DNA from: a virus
Reading direction: 5' to 3' (one strand)
Length of the DNA stretch: 20,072 bases
IMG/VR virus record: IMGVR_UViG_3300047550_005009
Coordinates: 1 to 20,072 of that record
Part shown: positions 11,762 to 20,071 of the stretch, piece by piece
How positions within the stretch are numbered: position 1 is the stretch's first letter
How the letters are laid out: each line of letters starts with the position of its first letter
Notes under the pieces: model-generated
Seen by the model: only the letters and a program-made list of their open reading frames with translations
The model's database searches: none
Told to the model about the DNA's origin: nothing
Program-made: the position numbers and the translations under genes

Positions 11762-12400
11762 CTACCCTAAAAGCAATTTAGGTTTTGCACCTTCTATCTC
11801 TTCTCTTAGCTCCTCCATATACTTTACAGCTATCTCTATTCTTTCCTTTATTAGAGATGCTTCCTCCTTATCTAATTCTAACCTGTATATAAACATCTGA
11901 TAGTCGCTAGACACGCGAGGATCAAAGCTAATAAAGTCACACCACTTAGCCTTAGCACAGATCATATTAGAAACGCATTGATAGTAGTAGTTTGGAGCTA
12001 CCTTCTTGAATTTTGCTGGGCTATCTATCAATCCGTGTTTAAAATGATTGGCAGACTTAAACGGGCACTTTACTTCAATCACTCCATCAGGTTTAACAAT
12101 ACCGTCTGGAGATCCGCCATAGAATTTGTTTACAACAATAAAGGATGCTTTTTCAACCTCTGTTTTTGTAACCTTCGAATAGTGTTCGATCGCTACCGGT
12201 TCAAGTTCTGTACCCCAGTCAAGAGCCTGTCCGTGTGCTGGTTCAGTTACTCCGCCGAAATTCTCACATACTTTCTCTAGTAGATAGGTCTTAGCCGTTT
12301 CGGTTAGTCCTTTCTCTCCCATTATTTTGTGAATTTCCGAACTAGTGATTTTACCTCTCCTTATCTTAAACCATTCCTCTGATCTTTGTTCAATTAGCAT
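11762..12400 (-). CDS. YqaJ/lambda-exonuclease-like recombination nuclease
   Basis: This 212-aa protein is a YqaJ-family (PD-D/ExK) exonuclease, which degrades one strand of double-stranded DNA ends for recombination or replication. Motifs in order: EQRSEEWFKIRRGKITSSE (4-22), W62-G-T-E65-L-E67, GGSPDGIV (95-102) with Asp99, and IEVKCP (108-113) with Glu109 and Lys111, the metal-binding and catalytic residues. Length fits the lambda exonuclease core. No single-strand annealing partner is evident next to it. The start overlaps the end of the primase gene by seven bases, so the two are probably coupled and act together in DNA metabolism. Confidence 0.93.
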   Translation of the reverse strand: MLIEQRSEEWFKIRRGKITSSEIHKIMGEKGLTETAKTYLLEKVCENFGGVTEPAHGQALDWGTELEPVAIEHYSKVTKTEVEKASFIVVNKFYGGSPDGIVKPDGVIEVKCPFKSANHFKHGLIDSPAKFKKVAPNYYYQCVSNMICAKAKWCDFISFDPRVSSDYQMFIYRLELDKEEASLIKERIEIAVKYMEELREEIEGAKPKLLLG

Positions 12401-13323
12401 AGTTGCATTTTTTTAAGCAATAACTCACCGAAGGTAAGCTGTTTTGCTGTGTGTAAATATTTTGTTATTTCTTCGAACCCTATTTCTGAAGGATCTTTTC
12501 CTTCTAACTCTACCAAGTAAACATCTTTACCTAAGTTAATTAATTCAAGAGCGTAATTAAAAGACTGCTTTAAAGCATCATTATCTAAGACTAAATAAAC
12601 AGTTTTAACATTACTCTGTACAAGCTTTAGCATTAAAGCCCTTGGAATAGTTTTACCAAACAGAGGTATAGCATTTCTCCTCAACGCTATTGCATCAAAT
12701 ATACCTTCACATAGAATAACAGGTACATTCCAGTTAATAAAGTACTCCAAGCCTATCAACTCATTCTTATTACAAGAAGGAGCATTATATTTTCTACGAG
12801 GCTCTTTTTCAAACGACCTTGCTATAAAGTAATTTATACGTCCATTGTTATTGTAAGAAGGAATTATTATAGAATTTGCATACTTTCCTTTTTCACAGTA
12901 ACCTATGTTATACTTTAAAATATCTTCTTCTGTTATATTCCTACTTTTGATGTAGGCCTTAGCCTGACGGTAGGTTATATTAGTACTTTTTTGAGAAAGG
13001 GATATAAACTCTTTAGGCATCTGTACTACTTCATATTTCTTATCTTCTAACTCTACCTTACCGCCCGGAAAGTAGGTCTTCATTTCAGCTATCTGCGCCG
13101 AGCTTGCTTGTAACTTTTTTAAGAGAGATACTAAATTACGTCCTTTAGTAGCAGGCTCGCAAGTCCAACAGTGGTAAAAGCCGCTCTTTGGATCTATCTC
13201 TAATTTAGGCTTATGATGCTTACAAAAAGGGCAATAGAAAGCATAATTCCCTTTAGTTGAAGGTTTAGATTTACCTAATACACTATGTAAGAGTCCGAGA
13301 ACTAGACGTGATTGCTCCATCAA
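12394..13323 (-). CDS. DNA primase (CHC2-like zinc finger plus TOPRIM)
   Basis: This 309-aa protein is a compact DnaG-type primase like T4 gp61, making RNA primers for lagging-strand synthesis. The zinc-binding domain has C31-x2-C34 and C52-x2-C55 with the FYHCWTC signature. The linking region (about 115-180) carries the RNA-polymerase-basic-domain elements, including ARSFEKEPRRKY. The TOPRIM fold follows, with ILCEG (203-207, Glu206) and YLVLDND (243-249, Asp247 and Asp249), the metal-binding acids. There is no fused helicase, so a separate DnaB/gp41-like helicase is expected elsewhere. It starts 27 bases after the GIY-YIG gene stop and overlaps the exonuclease start by seven bases. Confidence 0.93.
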   Translation of the reverse strand: MMEQSRLVLGLLHSVLGKSKPSTKGNYAFYCPFCKHHKPKLEIDPKSGFYHCWTCEPATKGRNLVSLLKKLQASSAQIAEMKTYFPGGKVELEDKKYEVVQMPKEFISLSQKSTNITYRQAKAYIKSRNITEEDILKYNIGYCEKGKYANSIIIPSYNNNGRINYFIARSFEKEPRRKYNAPSCNKNELIGLEYFINWNVPVILCEGIFDAIALRRNAIPLFGKTIPRALMLKLVQSNVKTVYLVLDNDALKQSFNYALELINLGKDVYLVELEGKDPSEIGFEEITKYLHTAKQLTFGELLLKKMQLC

Positions 13324-13350
13324 ATAATATTCTTACTTTATTATAAGAAT

Positions 13351-13818
13351 TTATTCTGGTATTACCAAATCCTTTCTAAAAAACTTAGCAAGTACGTTGT
13401 CGTTATAAGACCTGTCAGTTAGTAATACTTCATTTACGCATTGCAAATGTACTTCCCAATAGGTGAGCTGCTTTTTATTAAAGCAAAACTTAATAATCTC
13501 TCTACGAAAATGACTTGTTCCACTATCTACGATTTCCTGTAGTAATACTTTATTTGATCCCCAGTAATCTGACCAGTTTGACTCTTTAGTTACTAATTTT
13601 TTTGTTGGCTTTTTTCCAGGTCCGGTATGTTCGGCGAGCTCTTTTTTTGTTAGCTTCTTTTTAGTATTAGAGTAGAGGGATTTTTTTCCGATATAAAATC
13701 TTCCAGTTCTAAGATTGGTAATTTTATATACAAATCCGATACATCCTTGAGGGAATTTATTTACAGAATCGTATTCTACTACGTTTCCGTCTTCGTACGT
13801 AAACCATTTTTTCGACAT
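13351..13818 (-). CDS. GIY-YIG nuclease
   Basis: This 155-aa protein has a GIY-YIG catalytic domain. GFVYKITN (28-35) and FYIGKKS (41-47) are the two signature strands, with Lys/Arg residues after the second, and SNWSDYWGSNKVLLQEI (80-96) and the YWEVH helix (120-124, Glu122 as a likely metal-binding acid) follow in the order seen in T4 Seg-type and other phage GIY-YIG proteins. No DNA-binding extension such as NUMOD is visible. It may be a free-standing homing endonuclease or a phage recombination nuclease; sequence alone cannot decide. It sits between the virion structural genes and the primase, separated by short gaps, which fits either an inserted homing gene or a stable part of the operon. 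Confidence 0.88.
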   Translation of the reverse strand: MSKKWFTYEDGNVVEYDSVNKFPQGCIGFVYKITNLRTGRFYIGKKSLYSNTKKKLTKKELAEHTGPGKKPTKKLVTKESNWSDYWGSNKVLLQEIVDSGTSHFRREIIKFCFNKKQLTYWEVHLQCVNEVLLTDRSYNDNVLAKFFRKDLVIPE

Positions 13819-13828
13819 AAAATAAAAT

Positions 13829-14725
13829 TTAACTATCCCACTTAACGATAAAAGTCATATCTGTATTTGGCGGGATTGGGTAAGGGGTTGCTAGCTTTCC
13901 TATTACGAGAAGCTGGTTGTTTTCGTTATAAAGTCCGATAGTTGTAGTGTAGGGGCGGAAGGAGGATCCAGTTACGGTGTCAATTAGTGTTCCGTCTACT
14001 ATTTCTGCAAAAGAGGCGGTACCGTCTTGGGGTGCGAAGAAGGGTAATGCGGCCGATCCTGTAATAAATTGCTTACGGGCAAAAACAGTGGGATTTTGGG
14101 AATAATTAAAGTCGTTTTCAGAGACCCTACATTTTACTTCATTTTGAAATATAGTAGTTTCGGCGGTAAGAGACATCGTACAAGGAGATGATGCGATAAG
14201 GGAATTGTAGCTTCCAGATGTTAATAGTACCATCCCTTGTGGGTAAATGATATTGCCTACCTGTTTATAGCTCTGGCTCACGTCTAATACATTACCGTTT
14301 CCGTCATCTATTAGATTAAATGTAGAAGAGCTAAAGGAAAAGCTCTGTCGTGAAATTTGTTGACCATATATGCTGACGGGGATCGATATGATTGTGATCT
14401 CTGCATTAGATTGAGTCGGGAAATATCTGTTATCAGAGTCTCCGGAGCTAGAGGCAGCGGTAGATTGGAGGTAATTATCGGCTCCGGAGGCGGATACAGG
14501 GAATGAGCCGGTTAGGTAGTTTGAGTAGTATAAATGCTTGACAGAGAAATAGTTTAAAGTTTCTTGTGGTATCGAGCCGGTGATAGTTATCGGTCCGTTT
14601 ACTCCTTTTAAGACCTTAATATTATATCCTGCAAAAGAGCTTGAGTCGAATGAGGAGCTATATTTTAACTTAATAGGAGTAGTGATAACATCTGAAATCA
14701 GAAGGCTATTTGCTGCTCTACTCAT
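13829..14725 (-). CDS. Virion structural protein, paralogue of the upstream gene
   Basis: This 298-aa protein is beta-rich with many Ser, Gly and Thr residues and short SGS-like turns typical of phage tail, fibre or baseplate proteins. Its last 99 residues (200-298) align with the last 73 of the 361-aa neighbour: R-V-x4-FNYSQNPT (200-213), TTTIGLYNENNQLLVIGKL (261-279) and FIVKWDS at the end, with a ~26-residue insertion in between. A further shared block is VGNIIYPQGMVLL (about 156-168). The matching arrangement suggests duplication. The family is conserved in marine T4-like contigs, where I know it only as 'structural protein'. No enzymatic motif is seen. Confidence 0.85.
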   Translation of the reverse strand: MSRAANSLLISDVITTPIKLKYSSSFDSSSFAGYNIKVLKGVNGPITITGSIPQETLNYFSVKHLYYSNYLTGSFPVSASGADNYLQSTAASSSGDSDNRYFPTQSNAEITIISIPVSIYGQQISRQSFSFSSSTFNLIDDGNGNVLDVSQSYKQVGNIIYPQGMVLLTSGSYNSLIASSPCTMSLTAETTIFQNEVKCRVSENDFNYSQNPTVFARKQFITGSAALPFFAPQDGTASFAEIVDGTLIDTVTGSSFRPYTTTIGLYNENNQLLVIGKLATPYPIPPNTDMTFIVKWDS

Positions 14726-14737
14726 TATTTTTAACTA

Positions 14738-15823
14738 TTACCAATCCAGCTTAACTCTAATTAGTGCCTCCTTAGTAAAATCTTTTACAAGGGGTACTGA
14801 CATCTTAGCTACTGCTAATAACTCGCTATTATCATTGTACAGTCCTACAGTTGTAATATAAGTTTGTGGATTATAAATCATTGTAGGCCATAATACGGCT
14901 CCAGATCCGGAAGAGAACGTAGGATTTGAGGAGTAGTTATATTCAGCGTTTCCTATTCTTACAAACACGTAGTCGGAAGAGATAGTTTCTTGAGCGTTTA
15001 ATTGGAAGTTAGCACTACGTGAGATTGCTTGATAAAGAAAAGTGTTATTTGTAGATGTGTAAGAGGCGGAAGCATTTAATGTATAGCTTCCAGATCCGTA
15101 GTTACCGTCATCTATTACAAATCCAATACCTCCTGCACCTGCATTGAGTGCGAGTGCTCCAGGGTTTAGAATTATTGTACCGATATCTGGTAGGTAGAAT
15201 CCGTAAGATCCTGATACGGTATAGCCCTTAGCGATTGCTCCAGCAGGTAGTACGTCGGCTGCTCTTCCGAACGAACCGGATACTAGGTTAAATACTCTAC
15301 CACAGTCGAGGTAGGTTACAGTTGTTACGTCGTTGCTATTGTCACAAATTGTAATCTGTCCTGCAGATCCAGATAAAGAAAGATTAAATGTACCGGGGAA
15401 TAGGCTTTCTTTATATCTATTTCTATCAACGTTAATTGCAAAAATACTTGGTGCGCTGGTAGATGCTCCGCCAAAATTAAACCCTTGAGTAGATCCTGAT
15501 AAAGCAGGTCCATATACCAAGGTTTCATACTGACGGTAAGTTGTCAGTGATGGCGACACGCCAGGAACTAGGGGGTTATACCATTGAGATCCTGATCCGT
15601 TTATACTACCGTAAGCGATTGCAAATTGAACTGAGGCTCCGTTTGCGTTACTTTGAGTTTGATATACGTTAAGGTAAAATGCCCCTGCACTAATGGTAGT
15701 TGTTACCGTAGATGATGCAGTAAAGAAAGTAGTTAGCGTAGGTTGATTACTACTCCAAGCCGGAGCTGTAATCGAATCGGCGCTAATTACAAAGTCTGTT
15801 GGAGCTAGTCTTGTAAATGACAT
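14738..15823 (-). CDS. Virion structural protein with conserved C-terminal domain
   Basis: This 361-aa Ser/Gly-rich, beta-rich protein has an N-terminal region (about 1-110) that includes VQFAIAYGSINGSGS (65-79) and TYRQYETLVYG (94-104), which I have seen in baseplate/tail-type proteins of uncultured large phages. The C-terminal domain (289-361) has RIGNAEYNYSSNPTF, YITTVGLYNDNSELLAVAK and ends IRVKLDW, the same domain as in the 298-aa protein downstream. It starts six bases after the 222-aa gene and 12 bases precede the next. A role in the baseplate or tail sheath-tube junction is plausible from neighbours but not proven. Confidence 0.85.
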   Translation of the reverse strand: MSFTRLAPTDFVISADSITAPAWSSNQPTLTTFFTASSTVTTTISAGAFYLNVYQTQSNANGASVQFAIAYGSINGSGSQWYNPLVPGVSPSLTTYRQYETLVYGPALSGSTQGFNFGGASTSAPSIFAINVDRNRYKESLFPGTFNLSLSGSAGQITICDNSNDVTTVTYLDCGRVFNLVSGSFGRAADVLPAGAIAKGYTVSGSYGFYLPDIGTIILNPGALALNAGAGGIGFVIDDGNYGSGSYTLNASASYTSTNNTFLYQAISRSANFQLNAQETISSDYVFVRIGNAEYNYSSNPTFSSGSGAVLWPTMIYNPQTYITTVGLYNDNSELLAVAKMSVPLVKDFTKEALIRVKLDW

Positions 15824-15829
15824 ATTCTA

Positions 15830-16498
15830 TTATTGATTTACTTTGGTTATTTGAACAGGGACAAACAATCTAGCGCCAGAATCGCGACCTACAACTGTCA
15901 GGGTCGTGTAAAGTACTGTACTGTTTGTACCAAATAACGTATTAACTGTTGTTCCGGTAATATTGATAGTTGTACCGATTACAGTTTTCGAAACATTAGT
16001 ACCTACTGTTGTAATTCCAGTAGCGTTGAGCGCTGTTGCTTGTGTGGTGTTAATTCCTACTCCGTTAAAGGCAGCGGTAGTTCTTACGTCTCCTATTGTT
16101 GCAAGATATCCGGATTGTTCGAAGGTGGAAGTAGCGCCAAGGTAGTTTAAAGTCTGTGGAGTGATTGATAGTGAGGCTCCTTGCTTTAATACAATTGTAC
16201 TGTATCCGATGCTGATAACTGGAAGTGCAGCGGTTCCTCTAGGTAGAGTAATAAGCTTATACTTCATAATCTCTTGAGATTCAGGGAAGGCTTGGATGAT
16301 TGGCATATTTTCGATAGCCTCTCCGTAAAAAGCAGATCCTGATGGATGATTTGGATTATACAAAGTATAGTCTACTTCGTCGTCGGAGAGGGAAAACTGT
16401 GTAATTTGGAAAGATCCGTTGTTTTGTGCTAGCAGCTGTCTTCCTGTATCTGTCAGAATAGCATCAACAACAACACTAGTATTACTTAAATATGCCAT
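15830..16498 (-). CDS. Conserved phage virion protein (tail/baseplate region)
   Basis: This 222-aa protein has an N-terminus recognisable from many T4-like marine phages: VVDAILTDTGRQLLAQNNGS (11-30) and ITQFSLSDDEVDYTLYNPNH (32-51), followed by ENMPIIQAFPESQEIMKYKL (63-82). The remaining half is Thr/Val/Gly-rich and should be a beta sandwich. It has no enzymatic motif. The family usually lies beside tail or baseplate genes and is annotated only as structural. A 45-base gap with a CTATTTATA element separates it from the large tail gene upstream, the longest gap in the right half of the window, so transcription could start here. Confidence 0.87.
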   Translation of the reverse strand: MAYLSNTSVVVDAILTDTGRQLLAQNNGSFQITQFSLSDDEVDYTLYNPNHPSGSAFYGEAIENMPIIQAFPESQEIMKYKLITLPRGTAALPVISIGYSTIVLKQGASLSITPQTLNYLGATSTFEQSGYLATIGDVRTTAAFNGVGINTTQATALNATGITTVGTNVSKTVIGTTINITGTTVNTLFGTNSTVLYTTLTVVGRDSGARLFVPVQITKVNQ

Positions 16499-16518
16499 GT
16501 TTTACTTGTTTTTCTCTT

Positions 16519-16527
16519 TATAAATAG
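16519..16527. promoter_or_regulatory. TATAAATAG motif (copy 5), opposite to the genes
   Basis: The plus strand reads TATAAATAG (minus strand CTATTTATA) inside the 45-base gap, 20 bases before the start at 16498. This is the fullest copy of the recurring element. Confidence 0.3.
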
Positions 16528-16543
16528 TGTAATTTTTTAAATT

Positions 16544-19500
16544 TTATATACCGAACTCGGTTGGGGATTGAGTGTTTAATACTTGAGATTGAACGGCTGC
16601 CTGTAGTGTATTTATGTTCTCCAAAACTTCTGGATTAATGTTCTCAGGTATCAAAAATCCGTACGAAGTCGCTCCAGGGGCTTTGTTGAAGGTCAAAATT
16701 ACATTCTGCTCATCATTATATCTCTTTAGAAGTAAGAACGGGCCGACTGCTTCTGGCGTTCCTATCCAGTTATCAATTAATTGAGGAGTTACCTGGATTT
16801 CTAGCTGAGATAAGTTATTAAAAGATGCAGTTACAACGTCTACATCTTGGTATAAACCGTCGTAATCAAACAGTACTACTTTGTCGCCAGGTTGCGGATT
16901 GAACGGATAGTTTATATCTCCGTAAGTGCTGTATAGGCTGCTGGAAACTATGGTAGAGCCGGATAGAAAATAAGGTACAAACTGGTAATTTACAAATTGA
17001 CTCAAGTTAGCACTTAGAGTTATTGTACTTGTTTGAGATGTTGTATCTGTCAGGCTATATATAAAAGGTTGCGGAATAGTTCCGTTTGCGTATGCATATC
17101 CGCCTCCGCCTGCATTAGCGGGCGTTGATGTTAAACTATTATAGGTCCCGGCTGTTACTACAGATGCAGTATAGTTGTCTGTTGTGACTCCGACTTGCTT
17201 GAATTCGAACAGTACTTTTGAATTTGGAACTAGGTTAATAGCAGGAGTTGTATAGTCGAAGAATAGAGTAGATCCGGAAATTAGGATCGGGTTTATGGGA
17301 GAAGAGCCTGCTGGTAGGAGCGAGAATACTGTAGGGAAGGGTGCGCTAGCGGAATATAGGTAAGGATTCAGCGCTGCATCAAAACTGTAAGGTACGTAAA
17401 AAGATCCGTTTCCGGTTGTTATAGAGCACATCGTCAAAGCGGTAGAAGAGTCTCCTATATTTGAAGTGTTTAATACGCCGTTTATATAAAGATCGTAGGG
17501 ACCATAAACTGTTGCAAATATTTGATCTAAAGAGAAGGTTCCTGAGGCGTCGTCTGTTGTAGTATATAAAGATCCTGTTGTATGACCTCCGGGCTGATTT
17601 ACAGATGTAAAAGTCTGAGTTTGTAGGGATCCTATCAGTGAGGTTCCGTTCAAATATGCACCCCATGAAAATGATGCACTTTGCACTCCGAATGTTTGTG
17701 GATTAGGGAACTGGATGTTTATTCCGAACTTTGCAGTGAACGTTCTCTGACCGGCAATAGAGGCGGTGTAGCTAGCCCAGTTGTCTACAGATCCTGTTGT
17801 AAAATCTGCGCTAACGGGATTCTCTCCGTCAAATAGTCTATAGATATTACCTTCTCTAATAGAGTAGTCGGTAATAGAGGCTGAATAATAAGGATTTGCT
17901 CCTCCGCTTATAAAGGCGTTAGGTGATCCCGTATTAGTTCCGATAAAGGTTCCTGTTGTACTGCCGCCTACGTATTCGAAATATAGTCTACCAGATCCGC
18001 TAAAGTAGAGCTGAGGGGTATAACTGTATCCACTATTGTAGATAGCTTTTATTCCGTCAGTACTTACCTGGTTACTAAATTTTTTATTATCAAACTGCTT
18101 TACAGTTGCGGTAGTACCTGCTACAAATATGTTTTGAACATCTTGCCAGTTTTTGTTATTCTGGTTTAATTCAAATAATCCGCCTGATACGTCGGCTAAA
18201 TACGCAAAGGCGACATTCACTCTTCCGGGAAGGAATGAGCTAGTTGCTACCTGTGTAAAATAGCCTAGTTTATTAGTATAATAGTTAATTACAGGGTCGT
18301 TTCCGTAAGATACATCGCTAGCTGAAGAAGAGTTATATTGTCCGGATAAATAGGAGCCGCTGTATCTCGGGATAATGTAAGAGCGTGCAATGTGATTATA
18401 ATCCTGTATATAGGCGTATTGTGAATATGGTTGCTTGCTCTGATAAATATTACCGTATAAGACTGTTTCGTCTATAGATTGTGTAATAAGACCATAGTTT
18501 ACTGGTGCAAACTGGGTGGTGTTGAAATCTAAATCTAAAAATCTCTGAGATCTTACAGGGACGAAACTATTATTTAGTAATGGACTTACTGAATAAGTGA
18601 GAAACATTATATTTTCTCCTCCGTGTTGTGACGGAGCAACAGAAGAAGTCCATGGGTAGATATAACTTGATACTTCTTCTTGTGAAAAATAATTAGTAGT
18701 TGCTTCAATATAACTACCGCTAAACTCACCTGTGAATTTTTGAATATCGTTTGATGAGCTCATATACACAATACCTAACGATTGAGTAAGAGCCATCGAT
18801 GCAGTTCCGTTATACTGTATTGGTATAGCCTGTACATATGCTGTACTACCTGTTACCGCTCCTCCGTCAGATCCAGTTACGGACAGTAGATAATAGTCTG
18901 CATCAAAAGAAGAAGTAGACCAAGTAGGTTCATGTCTTGGGTACTTGTTTCTCTCAAGCATATGAGATTTAATAACGATACCTGTATCGGCGCTAGCTCT
19001 CGCAGGTACCCAATCCCTCAACATCTTAAATAAAGAGTTATTATAGAATTTAATAACCCTAATAAAGTCCCAGACATTATACCTACTTGTATATTCGGCG
19101 TCAAAGTATGTATTGGCTAGGTCTACAAGAGGTATGTAAGAACTTGAATACTGCAGTATAGGGTTTCCGATTAACTGCATTATATTGAAATAACCGGGCT
19201 GTGTAGACGAGGTTACATATCCTGAAGAGGTAATACTTGCGTTAATAGAGTCAGCGGGTGAGAATCCTGCTTGTACTGTATTTGAAGTTTTTTCTAAGTC
19301 GTTTGAATAATATTGAATCGTAGAGAAGGGAGATAATAAGCTACTAGATATTTGAGCAACACTTCCCGTAAGAATTCGTGTGTTGGAAATTTCTTGTATA
19401 CCGGCTACGTCTAGGTAGTTGTATCCGCCATATTCGTGTGTCTGTAGGATTTCTGACGGTACTCCATAAGTTGCAATTAAGGCTTTAATACCTCTCTCCG

Positions 19501-20071
19501 TACCTCTTGTTTTAAGTAAGTAAGGTAGGTTGTGGTAAAGACGTTTATAGATCTCGTCTTGTATTTGTGTACCCGGTAGGGTTGGGAATGGATTTGCAAT
19601 AGCTATAGCAGCGGCACCGTATACTGTTGTTCCGTCATAGAGTGAATTAACATCATCCCAGAATCCTACATAATCGGCGTCAGAGTACGGGAATGTAAGT
19701 ACATATCTGAATATTAATTCTTCACCGACTGGTGGTAAAAATAAGGATGAGCTTAAATATAAATCAGTACTTGCAGTCACACTTCCAGAGACAATTGTAC
19801 TTCCTGAAGGATATATGCTACTGCTTGCATAAACTACTCTTGAATAATCACTAGAGGTTACAGGTAAATTGGATCCGGTTTCGTTTATTCCTAAGAGAGA
19901 ATAATAGAGATTATCTGTAACGCTTGTATTTGTATAAAGTTTTATTCCAAAACTCTGCAAGGCTTCAGATACTTGGTCTAATGAAATACCTACAAAAGGA
20001 TTATTTTCTGCCGAGTAGCGATTACTTAGGTCCTTTTGGTAGATCCAAATATTGTCGAAATGCTGACCTAT
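16544..20071 (-). CDS. Large tail/baseplate-type structural protein (5' end outside window)
   Basis: The frame is open from the stop at 16544 to the right edge, giving 1175 residues; the TTG at 19960 is an internal Leu codon, not the start. The extra 37 residues begin GQHFDNIWIYQKDLSNRYS, a typical conserved helix of the family. RLYHNLPYLLKTRGTERG (177-194) followed by ALIATYGVPSEIL (about 197-209) resembles the conserved helix-turn of tail proteins of the P2 gpI type and T4-like wedge proteins. The centre and C-terminal half are long Ser/Gly/Thr-rich beta regions. The end has VILTFNKAPGATSYGFLIPE, a recurrent phage tail ending. Such proteins build baseplates or tail tips. The exact homologue cannot be named. 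Confidence 0.88.
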   Translation of the reverse strand: MGQHFDNIWIYQKDLSNRYSAENNPFVGISLDQVSEALQSFGIKLYTNTSVTDNLYYSLLGINETGSNLPVTSSDYSRVVYASSSIYPSGSTIVSGSVTASTDLYLSSSLFLPPVGEELIFRYVLTFPYSDADYVGFWDDVNSLYDGTTVYGAAAIAIANPFPTLPGTQIQDEIYKRLYHNLPYLLKTRGTERGIKALIATYGVPSEILQTHEYGGYNYLDVAGIQEISNTRILTGSVAQISSSLLSPFSTIQYYSNDLEKTSNTVQAGFSPADSINASITSSGYVTSSTQPGYFNIMQLIGNPILQYSSSYIPLVDLANTYFDAEYTSRYNVWDFIRVIKFYNNSLFKMLRDWVPARASADTGIVIKSHMLERNKYPRHEPTWSTSSFDADYYLLSVTGSDGGAVTGSTAYVQAIPIQYNGTASMALTQSLGIVYMSSSNDIQKFTGEFSGSYIEATTNYFSQEEVSSYIYPWTSSVAPSQHGGENIMFLTYSVSPLLNNSFVPVRSQRFLDLDFNTTQFAPVNYGLITQSIDETVLYGNIYQSKQPYSQYAYIQDYNHIARSYIIPRYSGSYLSGQYNSSSASDVSYGNDPVINYYTNKLGYFTQVATSSFLPGRVNVAFAYLADVSGGLFELNQNNKNWQDVQNIFVAGTTATVKQFDNKKFSNQVSTDGIKAIYNSGYSYTPQLYFSGSGRLYFEYVGGSTTGTFIGTNTGSPNAFISGGANPYYSASITDYSIREGNIYRLFDGENPVSADFTTGSVDNWASYTASIAGQRTFTAKFGINIQFPNPQTFGVQSASFSWGAYLNGTSLIGSLQTQTFTSVNQPGGHTTGSLYTTTDDASGTFSLDQIFATVYGPYDLYINGVLNTSNIGDSSTALTMCSITTGNGSFYVPYSFDAALNPYLYSASAPFPTVFSLLPAGSSPINPILISGSTLFFDYTTPAINLVPNSKVLFEFKQVGVTTDNYTASVVTAGTYNSLTSTPANAGGGGYAYANGTIPQPFIYSLTDTTSQTSTITLSANLSQFVNYQFVPYFLSGSTIVSSSLYSTYGDINYPFNPQPGDKVVLFDYDGLYQDVDVVTASFNNLSQLEIQVTPQLIDNWIGTPEAVGPFLLLKRYNDEQNVILTFNKAPGATSYGFLIPENINPEVLENINTLQAAVQSQVLNTQSPTEFGI

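Noticed and set aside
13329-13350. Inverted repeat ATTCTTA / TAAGAAT as a terminator before the primase
   Set aside because: A 7-bp A/T-rich stem with an 8-base loop and no following T tract is too weak; such repeats are expected by chance in AT-rich gaps.
15325-15528. Minus-strand 67-codon frame inside the 361-aa structural gene
   Set aside because: It overlaps the structural gene in another frame and has Leu/Asp repeats expected from shifted Ser/Gly codons.
17379-17666. Minus-strand 95-codon frame inside the large tail gene
   Set aside because: It is a shifted frame of the Ser/Gly/Thr-rich tail gene, giving Arg/Tyr/Asn-rich junk, with no separate leader.
18346-18353. ATAAATAG copy inside the large tail gene
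   Set aside because: It lies deep inside coding sequence, far from any gene start, and shows that some copies of the element are chance.
19958-19960. TTG start for the large tail gene
   Set aside because: The frame is open upstream to the window edge with clearly protein-like sequence.
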